A stretch of 5,708 nt of DNA, from assembly GCA_937989585.1 (NCBI GenBank), contig CALKRW010000032.1:1-5708 (forward strand), given 5' to 3'. Every line of letters begins with the position of its first letter. Position 1 is the stretch's first letter. The stretch is from an uncultured Porphyromonadaceae bacterium. Lineage in GTDB: Bacteria; Bacteroidota; Bacteroidia; Bacteroidales; Muribaculaceae. The position numbers and the translations under genes are program-made. The notes below the pieces were generated by a model. It was not told where the DNA came from. It worked only from the letters and a program-made list of their open reading frames with translations, and made no database searches. Shown here piece after piece: positions 1 to 5,625 of the stretch.

Positions 1-25
1 GGATGGCGGCATCCTGCCGCCATCC
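1..25. repeat. Perfect 11-bp hairpin at the window edge, shared with the 3' end
   Basis: Bases 1-11 pair perfectly with 15-25 around a 3-base loop (TCC). The inner core GGCGGCA / TGCCGCC occurs again at 5570-5587 with loop TCCC. A run of eight C residues (24-31) follows instead of T residues, so on the plus strand it is not a classical intrinsic terminator. It may lie behind a gene ending to the left of the window, or be a member of a dispersed palindromic repeat family. The left boundary cannot be judged because the window starts here. Confidence 0.7.
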
Positions 26-40
26 CCCCCCTCCGAGATC

Positions 41-82
41 TCTGAAAACTCAGAGAACTCAGAGTACTCTGATAACTCTGAC
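41..82. repeat. Short 9-base tandem array with nested palindromes
   Basis: Four 9-base units run head to tail: AACTCAGAG at 47-55 and 56-64, then TACTCTGAT at 65-73 and AACTCTGAC at 74-82. The unit partly reads as its own complement, which creates a perfect 14-base palindrome at 59-72 (TCAGAGTACTCTGA) and a 5-bp stem at 41-45/50-54. GAGATCTC at 35-42 is another palindrome just outside. It lies upstream of the promoter, so it could be an operator region, a replication-slippage repeat or an intergenic repeat. Nothing in the sequence decides between these. Confidence 0.6.
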
Positions 83-124
83 CCCACCCTCGTTAAAATT
101 TTTTCCAAATTTTCCGCCCAAAAA

Positions 125-155
125 TTTGCCAAATTAAAATTTATCCCTACCTTTG
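125..155 (+). promoter_or_regulatory. Bacteroidetes-type primary sigma factor promoter
   Basis: TTTG at 125-128 is followed after exactly 19 bases by TACCTTTG at 148-155. This matches the known Bacteroides consensus (-33 TTTG, -7 TAnnTTTG) at every defined position, and the spacing falls in the usual range. The surroundings are A/T-rich (about 91-145), unlike the C-rich sequence downstream. Transcription should start within roughly ten bases after 155 and run rightwards. It is the only full consensus match I found upstream of the 576 gene, so it is the likely promoter of the two-gene unit, or of a short leader RNA ending near 500. Confidence 0.8.
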
Positions 156-289
156 CCACGAATTCTTAAGCAAATCCCCGGCCAACCTCTCCCCCGGCCA
201 CAATCCCAAACCCCGGCCAACCTCTTCCCGGCTATCCAAAAAACCACCCCCCCAACCCCGGTCTCCCCGGCAACAAACCCATCACAAAA

Positions 290-397
290 ATGCTCACCCC
301 GCGTCACGCCCTCTCCCTGAACCCCGCCGCCTCCCGTGAGGCCGTTCTGCGTGCGCCCGGCATTTACCCCCCCTCACACTTCGCTATAATTCACTGA
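290..397 (+). CDS. Possible 35-residue leader or small protein
   Basis: An ATG at 290, preceded by the A-rich run ATCACAAAA as is common at Bacteroidetes starts, opens 35 codons ending in TGA at 395-397. The peptide begins MLTPRHALSLNP and ends PPSHFAIIH. It has no signal peptide, membrane segment or domain that I recognise. Codon choice is G/C-ending at most positions (CTC, ACC, GCC, CTG, AAC), resembling the large gene downstream, but the whole leader is C-rich, so this is weak evidence. It lies between the promoter and the hairpin at 466-500, where a leader peptide or a stand-alone small gene could sit. Chance occurrence is quite possible. Confidence 0.22.
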   Translation: MLTPRHALSLNPAASREAVLRAPGIYPPSHFAIIH

Positions 398-429
398 TTC
401 ACAACTTAATACACCACTCCGAAAACATC

Positions 430-449
430 GGCGCGCATCTTTGTGCGCC
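430..449 (+). other. Leader hairpin 1
   Basis: GGCGCGC (430-436) can pair with GTGCGCC (443-449) to give a 7-bp stem with one G-U pair and a 6-base loop. It stands 16 bases before the stronger hairpin at 466-492. Bases 430-435 could instead pair with 491-496 (five G-C pairs and one G-U), which would disturb the foot of the second hairpin, so the two could form a switch. That alternative is short and speculative. Confidence 0.45.
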
Positions 450-465
450 CTCTTGTCATGATATA

Positions 466-500
466 CGGACGTCCGGCCATGTCGGACGTCCGCGCTTTTT
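466..500 (+). terminator. Intrinsic-terminator-like hairpin inside the leader
   Basis: CGGACGTCCG at 466-475 and again at 483-492 form a perfect 10-bp stem with a 7-base loop, followed by CGC and five T residues (496-500). This is a good intrinsic terminator except for the 3-base spacer before the T tract. It lies 75 bases before the ATG at 576 and downstream of the only clear promoter, so it would either end a separate transcript of about 340 bases or act as an attenuator of the large genes. Each 10-base arm is also a perfect palindrome by itself, so a pair of protein-binding sites 17 bases apart is an alternative reading. Confidence 0.6.
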
Positions 501-575
501 ATAACCCCTTCATCAACCGCGCCGCTGTTGCTCCATCCCCGCGCACAACAAAGTTAAAACCTCAATATATACTGA

Positions 576-3428
576 ATGAAAAGACTTTACCCCGGCAGAA
601 GGACACTGTTGTCCCTTCTTGCCATCTCTTTCCTTTTCCCGGCCCTCGCGGGCAACGTCCCCCAGTACTCCGTCTCGGCGGGCGACGCCTCGGCCCGATA
701 CGCCGAGTTCTCCGACGGCACGCCAATCCCCTGCCGCTGGACCACGGGAAACTACGCCCTGCTCCCCGACGGCGGCACGAGCCCAAACGTCACCACCGCC
801 AAAGGATTTCCCATCGGCTTCGACTTCCGCTTCGCCGGTACAGTGGTCAACCGCTTCATCCCCTCCAACACGGGCAACGTCTACCTTGGCCGCGACAACG
901 TGACCTACGGCAACGGCTGCTTCTGTGTCTGCCTCTCTCCAATCATGCACGGACTCAAGGGCGGCCAGATCTCCTACCGCGTCACCGGCTCCGAGGGCGA
1001 CCGCGTCCTCGTCCTACAGTGGAAGAACGCCACCATCGACACCTCCCAGGGCTATGTCGGACGATACAGCATGCAGATACGCCTCTACGAGAAGGACGGA
1101 CGCATCGAGTTGGCGCTTAAGGAACTCGAGACCCCGAGCACAAGCAACGGCTTCGCCACATCCATCCACGGCTGGGACGGACGCGACGCCCTGCTCCTCA
1201 CCGCCGACGGCCTCGCCAAGCCCTTCTCCATCTCCCCCAACTACAGGACGGACATGCTCACGCCCTCGTCCTACATCCGCTGGGACGCCGACGACTACGA
1301 CCAGGGCTACTCCCCCGTCTTCGTCTTCACCCCCGAGTCGGACACCACGGCTCCGGCATCAGCCCCGACCGACCTGAAGGTGATCCAGACAGGCAACGAC
1401 CTTGAGATTTCATGCACACGAGGCGCCGACGCCGACGCGACCGTGGTTCTTGTCTCCACCGAGCCTTTCACCAACGCCGACATGCCCGTCGACGGCGAGA
1501 CCTTCCGAGCCGCCTACACCGACAGCAACGGCAAGCAGTGGTTCCCGACACGCATAGGCAACGCCATACCCCTGACCTATCTCAACGACGGCGTCATCAG
1601 CACCGTACTTAAGGGTGTCGAGACCGGCAAGACCTACTATATCCGCGCAATCAGCGCCAACGGCTATCCGGCATGGAACCGCACCGACTTCGCCGAGGCA
1701 GTCTTCACCACCTCCCAGCCCGCTCCCTCTGCCTTCTCTGCCTCAGCCGCCAATGCAGGAAGCATACTCCTGAACGTCAATGCAGCCGACCCCGTAATCA
1801 TCGCCGCGACTACCGAGCGTGAGCCGGGTTACGGCAAGGGATACAACGGCCTCTTCGGCACACCGTCGCCTGATGCCGCCGTAGGCGACGCCATCGAGGG
1901 CGGTGGGCGTGTCATCTATGTCGGTCAGCCCGGAGAGTTCCGCTGTGAGGCTGAGCCGAACGCCATGACATACTTCCGCGCATGGACTGTCCGTGACGGT
2001 CGCCTCTCGTCCACCACCGCCGACTGTGCCGCCGCCCCCGCCGTGTCCTTCCCCTTCGCTCCCGCAGTCGAGGACTATCCCCAGGGCGAGGCAATACTCG
2101 GATGGGAGGCTGTTCCCTCGGGCAGCGTCTCCTATCTCCCTGTCTCGCGCGGCGAGCAGGGTGCGGAGAATGCCGTAAAGGCTGTATCCATAAACGGTGA
2201 GCGCATGATCCTGCGCACTCCCGCCATGCCTCTCGACCGTCCCCTGAAGGTGTCCTTCGAGTGGGCGATGGAGACGGTGCGTCCCCCCGAGTCTAGCGAG
2301 GACAGCGGAAGCATCGAGTTGCCCAAGGGCAACAAGCCCGGCGAGTTCGGCTCGGGTTCGCTTGACCTTTCGCTCAACGGCATGGTCCACCGCTCCGTCA
2401 ACAAATATGAGGGCAGCATGCGTATCTTCGCCGGCGACGAGTATGTCGAGGGTTCGTCCACCTTCGTGCCCTTCGTCGCCGAGATTCCCCAGTCCTCAGG
2501 CGAGGGTCGTCTGGAGATTAGTTTCGCCGGCGATGCCGCCAACACCTCGATTCTCTATCTGCGCGCCATCCGCGTCGAGGCGATAGCCGACGCTCCCGTG
2601 GCTCCCGAGTCCGCACCGACTGCCCTGACTGTCGACGAGGACCGCGACGGCTTCCTCCATGTCACCTGCTCGCGTGGCGCCGATGCCGCCTACACCGCCG
2701 TGCTTGTATCCACCGAGCCTATAACGGCTTCCGACCTTCCCGCCGACGGCGTGACTCCCGAGGCCGGCGCCAAGAGCGGCAACGCCACTGTACTCTACTG
2801 GGGTACGGACGAGGAGGTTGTCTGCGCGACGACTCTCGAGACCCTGCTTGTCGACTTCGACACGCCCTATCATGTCGCTGCTGTCTCGGCAAGCACGGCA
2901 CCGCTATACAATCGCACCGATATCGCTCAGGTCCTCTACCGGACCCTTCCCGACTTCAGCGCTCCGTCTGTCCTAACCGCCGAATACGATGCCGAGGCGA
3001 AAGCCCTTGACATCACAGCAACACGTGCCGCTAACGCTACAGGCACGCTTATCCTTGTCTCTGCCGCCGAATTCGACAGCATGCCCGAGGACGGCCACGA
3101 ATATGCCCCCGGCGAGACTCTTGGCAATGCTACGGTGGTCTACTCCGGCACCGATGCGGAGATTGCCTTCCGCCATGTCCTGAGCAATGTCCCCGAAAGC
3201 GTGACAATCACGGCCTTCTCCCGCAACCCCAAGGGCTGGTACAGCACCCGGACGCGCAGCGTCACCGTCTCAACCCTTGAGTCGGGCGTCGGCACCATCG
3301 CCGCCGACAGCGACCTCACCCATGTCGAGGTCTACACCCTCGCCGGAGTCCGCCTCCGCGTATCCTCCCTCTCCGACCTCCCCGCCGGTGTCTACCTCGT
3401 TAATGGCAGGAAAGTGATAGTAAAGTGA
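576..3428 (+). CDS. Secreted multidomain protein with four fibronectin-III-like modules and a cleaved-adhesin-like domain
   Basis: This is a 950-residue exported protein, probably surface-displayed or released and binding a protein or glycan; no catalytic motif is visible. The start is well fixed because an in-frame TGA (573-575) directly precedes the ATG. Residues 1-25 are a signal peptide (basic start, hydrophobic core, ALA before G26) with no lipobox. Residues 29-252 resemble the N-terminal beta-sandwich of Bacteroidetes surface proteins (PIGFDFRFAG at 79-88, then FIPSNTGNVYLG). Fibronectin-III-like modules lie at about 260-380, 384-489, 677-790 and 797-900, sharing LVSTEP-like strands and P-x-DG turns. 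Residues 492-672 look like a cleaved-adhesin/jelly-roll domain (RTPAMPLDRPLKVSFEWAM at 547-565). The tail at 903-950 (VEVYTLAGVRL, LPAGVYLVNGRKVIVK) resembles short type IX sorting or anchoring tails. Domain names rest on motifs read by eye; ligand and exact function are unknown. It is probably co-transcribed with the next gene. Confidence 0.93.
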   Translation: MKRLYPGRRTLLSLLAISFLFPALAGNVPQYSVSAGDASARYAEFSDGTPIPCRWTTGNYALLPDGGTSPNVTTAKGFPIGFDFRFAGTVVNRFIPSNTGNVYLGRDNVTYGNGCFCVCLSPIMHGLKGGQISYRVTGSEGDRVLVLQWKNATIDTSQGYVGRYSMQIRLYEKDGRIELALKELETPSTSNGFATSIHGWDGRDALLLTADGLAKPFSISPNYRTDMLTPSSYIRWDADDYDQGYSPVFVFTPESDTTAPASAPTDLKVIQTGNDLEISCTRGADADATVVLVSTEPFTNADMPVDGETFRAAYTDSNGKQWFPTRIGNAIPLTYLNDGVISTVLKGVETGKTYYIRAISANGYPAWNRTDFAEAVFTTSQPAPSAFSASAANAGSILLNVNAADPVIIAATTEREPGYGKGYNGLFGTPSPDAAVGDAIEGGGRVIYVGQPGEFRCEAEPNAMTYFRAWTVRDGRLSSTTADCAAAPAVSFPFAPAVEDYPQGEAILGWEAVPSGSVSYLPVSRGEQGAENAVKAVSINGERMILRTPAMPLDRPLKVSFEWAMETVRPPESSEDSGSIELPKGNKPGEFGSGSLDLSLNGMVHRSVNKYEGSMRIFAGDEYVEGSSTFVPFVAEIPQSSGEGRLEISFAGDAANTSILYLRAIRVEAIADAPVAPESAPTALTVDEDRDGFLHVTCSRGADAAYTAVLVSTEPITASDLPADGVTPEAGAKSGNATVLYWGTDEEVVCATTLETLLVDFDTPYHVAAVSASTAPLYNRTDIAQVLYRTLPDFSAPSVLTAEYDAEAKALDITATRAANATGTLILVSAAEFDSMPEDGHEYAPGETLGNATVVYSGTDAEIAFRHVLSNVPESVTITAFSRNPKGWYSTRTRSVTVSTLESGVGTIAADSDLTHVEVYTLAGVRLRVSSLSDLPAGVYLVNGRKVIVK

Positions 3429-3476
3429 TTAGGATATTGCAATTCCGAATATTAACATTTAAAACTTATAAAATCT
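3429..3476 (+). other. 48-base intergenic gap with Bacteroidetes-style start region
   Basis: The gap is strongly A/T-rich and contains no hairpin with a T tract and no full TTTG/TAnnTTTG promoter match, so read-through from the upstream gene is the simplest reading. There is no Shine-Dalgarno sequence. TTAAAAC at 3459-3465 ends 11 bases before the ATG at 3477; the same heptamer (554-560) ends 15 bases before the ATG at 576. An A/T-rich stretch in this position is typical of translation starts in this phylum. An in-frame TAA at 3453-3455 limits how far upstream the second gene could begin. Confidence 0.6.
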
Positions 3477-5558
3477 ATGAAGAAATTATTAATCTGGTCA
3501 GTCCTTGTCCTTTTTGGCTCTTTGATGGCCAATTCGCAGGCACTGAAATTCGTGGGTTCATCACCCGCCAATGGTGAAAAAGTATCATCGCTGAATAGCA
3601 TTGAACTTGAATTCGATTTCTCTGATGTTATTGCAAAGTATGGAGAAAATGAATTATGGGGTGTCGGTTGTTCCGGATTGTATGATGAGTATTTAGGTGA
3701 TACTCCAGAACAATCTGTTAGAATCTATAAAGGAACACAAAATGGTGGAGAATTATTGGGTAGGATTTATGAGACAATTAAGCCTAATAATAATTTATTT
3801 CGTGCTGAAAAAAACTTTCTTATTTCCTTTCCAGATGTGTATATTGAACCTGGTCAACAATATACTATTGTAGTGTCATATAATTTTTATGCAGGTGTCA
3901 AGGGAGACAAAAAATGGAAGACAGATACCAAATTAAGTTATGCTGCAAATCCCCTTGTCCTTACATTCTATGGAGCCTCAGAGACTGCTAAAGTTCTTTC
4001 CTGCGAATCTAATTCTATTGGAGAGAATGCTAAGTTCGAAAAACTCAGCGATGAAATCAGACTAACATTTAATCATGATGTTGAAGTACTAACAGATGCT
4101 TTGGCAACCGTGACTGAGAATAACATTATTGTAGCCACTGCCTCCGGCATCAAGGTTGACGCTGCCGACTCAAAGAGCGTTCTTGTTTCCTTCCCCGAGA
4201 CACCGCTCTATAACGGTCACAAGTACACGCTGAATGTTCCTGCCGGTGTTATCGGTGTCGCAGGTGAAACTGACGTCACCAATCAGGAAATCAGTGTGCC
4301 ATTCGAGGGTTTATCCTTCCGTTCATTTGGCGTTGGTCGTGTTTCTCCTGCAAACAACAGCACAACAATAATGGACAACATCAACGTTCCGTTCAAGTTC
4401 CCGGTTATCGAAGGCTCGGATTGGGCCTACGGCTTTGTAAACATCAAGGATGCCAAATATCCGATGAAAATCTACAAGGGCACGGAAGAGAACGGTCAAC
4501 TCGTTGCAACCATCAACGGCGAGCCAAACAACAACTCACTCGACTTTGCAGTTGATTTCGCCATCGAGCCTGCAACACAGTACACCTGTGTCATCGACGA
4601 GGGCACTGTCAAGCCATACGCCATCGGCGACCCGAAAGAGTCATATCTCAAGGACTATATCTCGGACAAGGTTGTCCTGACCTATACCACGCCCGCTCTC
4701 ACCGACCTCGGCAAACTGACCGTCAACTGCAAGGACATCAAGGACAATGATGTTGTAGAGCATCTCGGTGCAGTATCATTCACAAGCCCCGGATATGACT
4801 ACAACGGAACGACCTACGGCATCTTTGTGACAGACAACGACGCCGGCAACCTCCCGGGCTACGTCTACGACGTTACTGACGGAGAGGAAACAGAGGTCTG
4901 CCGCTTCAAGTTCAGCAGGTACGCCCTCGATGACCTCGTCGCTCAGATAAACACCGACCTCTACGAAGGTCACAAATACCGCGTCGTAATTCCCGCCAAG
5001 ACCTTCAGGGTCAACGGCAGCAACTTCCTCGGACGCTATGTCTTCAACGAGGAACTGTCCGTCAGCCTCACAGGCGCCAAGCCCGTACCCAACTACACCC
5101 TGACATACGCCGTCGAGGGTCAGGCAACACTCGTCACCGAGGTCGCTCCGCAGGCCGAGGTCAAGGTCTCATTCCCCGAGAATGACGGCTTCAAGGTGGC
5201 CTCAATCGCCTTCAACGGCGAGCAGCAGGCTGTCGCCGGGACATTCACCACTCCCGCCATCGCCGCGAACTCCGTCCTCGACATCGCATACGAGTACGCC
5301 GGCAAGATCGACTACGACTTCACCACAGGCGTGACCGCTCCCGAGGACTGCCCCTTCACCGTAACGAGCGAGGGCGAGATGCTCGTGGTTGAGGGCGTCA
5401 AGGCCGGTGACACCATCCGCATCTACACCGCAGGCGGCCTGATGATGGCAGACCTCGGCGCAGTCCCCGCCGGAATGTCCCGCGCCTCCTTCCGCCTCGC
5501 CACCGGCCAGGTCTACATCCTCCTCGTCAACACCACCGCCCTCAAACTCCGCCACTAA
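3477..5558 (+). CDS. Secreted protein with duplicated Ig-like domain pairs (A-B-A-B)
   Basis: This is a 693-residue exported protein. Residues 1-20 form a signal peptide (MKKLLIW, hydrophobic core, ANS before Q21) with no lipobox cysteine. Four beta-rich domains follow in two related pairs. A1 (about 22-166) has SSPANGEKV, VRIYKGTQNGGEL and EPGQQYTIVV; A2 (about 286-405) has RVSPANNS, MKIYKGTEENGQL and EPATQYTCVI. B1 (about 172-278) and B2 (about 411-533) share LYNGHKYTLNVPAG / LYEGHKYRVVIPAK and a closing strand (EISVPFEG / ELSVSLTG). The SPANG openings recall SbsA-type bacterial Ig-like domains. A small beta domain (539-609) starts NYTLTYAVEG, and the C-terminal 613-693 (IRIYTAGGLMMADLG, GQVYILLVN) resembles a type IX sorting-like tail. 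No active site is seen, so a structural or adhesive role is inferred. The 5' third is far richer in A/T than the rest. The palindrome cluster follows 11 bases after the stop. Confidence 0.93.
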   Translation: MKKLLIWSVLVLFGSLMANSQALKFVGSSPANGEKVSSLNSIELEFDFSDVIAKYGENELWGVGCSGLYDEYLGDTPEQSVRIYKGTQNGGELLGRIYETIKPNNNLFRAEKNFLISFPDVYIEPGQQYTIVVSYNFYAGVKGDKKWKTDTKLSYAANPLVLTFYGASETAKVLSCESNSIGENAKFEKLSDEIRLTFNHDVEVLTDALATVTENNIIVATASGIKVDAADSKSVLVSFPETPLYNGHKYTLNVPAGVIGVAGETDVTNQEISVPFEGLSFRSFGVGRVSPANNSTTIMDNINVPFKFPVIEGSDWAYGFVNIKDAKYPMKIYKGTEENGQLVATINGEPNNNSLDFAVDFAIEPATQYTCVIDEGTVKPYAIGDPKESYLKDYISDKVVLTYTTPALTDLGKLTVNCKDIKDNDVVEHLGAVSFTSPGYDYNGTTYGIFVTDNDAGNLPGYVYDVTDGEETEVCRFKFSRYALDDLVAQINTDLYEGHKYRVVIPAKTFRVNGSNFLGRYVFNEELSVSLTGAKPVPNYTLTYAVEGQATLVTEVAPQAEVKVSFPENDGFKVASIAFNGEQQAVAGTFTTPAIAANSVLDIAYEYAGKIDYDFTTGVTAPEDCPFTVTSEGEMLVVEGVKAGDTIRIYTAGGLMMADLGAVPAGMSRASFRLATGQVYILLVNTTALKLRH
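3601..4140 (+). other. Low-GC segment inside the second gene
   Basis: I count 189 G+C in these 540 bases (35%). The next 120 bases (4141-4260) have 65 (54%), and sampled lines further on have 60% (4801-4860) and 68% (5221-5280). Codons here are A/T-ending (AAT, TTA, GAA, ATT, AGA) while the remainder of the gene uses AAC, CTC, GAG, ATC. The frame is intact throughout. The segment covers most of domain A1 and the first half of B1, so its right edge falls within a domain. A recombined allele or a laterally acquired 5' segment is the likely explanation. Confidence 0.7.
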
Positions 5559-5569
5559 AATAATGGAGT

Positions 5570-5587
5570 GGCGGCATCCCTGCCGCC
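5570..5587. terminator. Hairpin after the second gene, possible transcript end
   Basis: GGCGGCA (5570-5576) pairs with TGCCGCC (5581-5587) around TCCC: a perfect 7-bp GC-rich stem starting 11 bases after the TAA stop. Only a weak CTTGT follows, so as an intrinsic terminator it is poor. The same core is present in the hairpin at 1-25. It may stabilise or end the transcript, or simply be a repeat-family member. Confidence 0.45.
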
Positions 5588-5597
5588 CTTGTAAGGA

Positions 5598-5611
5598 CGC
5601 GATTAATCGCG
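5598..5611. repeat. Perfect 14-base palindrome
   Basis: CGCGATTAATCGCG is completely self-complementary. It lies 10 bases after the hairpin at 5570-5587 and overlaps a second palindrome, GCGGCCGC at 5609-5616. It could be a protein-binding site or part of a composite palindromic intergenic repeat. No coding sequence covers it. Confidence 0.6.
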
Positions 5612-5625
5612 GCCGCCCCGAACCC

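Larger units (their letters stand above)
156..575 (+). promoter_or_regulatory. Long C-rich 5' leader of the 576 gene (candidate regulatory leader)
   Basis: About 410 bases separate the promoter from the first large gene. In 171-300 I count 67 C and 13 G in 130 bases, with long unstructured C/A stretches. That C-over-G bias in untranslated RNA is the known hallmark of Rho loading (rut) sites. The 15-base sequence CCCCGGCCAACCTCT occurs at 176-190 and 211-225, with a shorter copy (CCCCGGCCA) at 192-200. A small stem (329-333/338-342) and two larger hairpins (430-449, 466-492) follow. No known riboswitch class was recognised. The last 75 bases turn A/T-rich near the start codon. A regulatory function is inferred from composition and layout. 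Confidence 0.45.

Noticed and set aside
385..390. TATAAT, an E. coli-type -10 hexamer
   Set aside because: No TTGACA-like or TTTG element lies at a suitable distance upstream, and Bacteroidetes primary sigma factors use TAnnTTTG. It is inside the candidate small reading frame and probably chance.
436..443. CATCTTTG, close to the -7 motif TAnnTTTG
   Set aside because: The first base does not match, no TTTG lies about 19 bases upstream, and the sequence is the loop and edge of hairpin 430-449.
443..1120. 225-codon plus-strand frame starting with GTG ahead of the first large gene
   Set aside because: Beyond 576 it overlaps the 950-residue gene in another frame and becomes Arg/Pro/His-rich low-complexity sequence, as expected from a GC-rich gene read out of frame. 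Its start also lies within leader hairpin 430-449.
1743..2390. 215-codon frame on the minus strand
   Set aside because: Gly/Arg/Val/Asp-rich shadow opposite a gene with consistent domains; no recognisable fold, signal peptide or start context. The other minus-strand frames at 513-950, 2132-2545, 2496-2873 and 5202-5555 were rejected for the same reason.
3453..3460. TAACATTT as a -7 element for a separate promoter of the second gene
   Set aside because: Two of the six defined positions fail and no correctly spaced TTTG is present; co-transcription across the 48-base gap is simpler. A weak internal promoter cannot be fully excluded.
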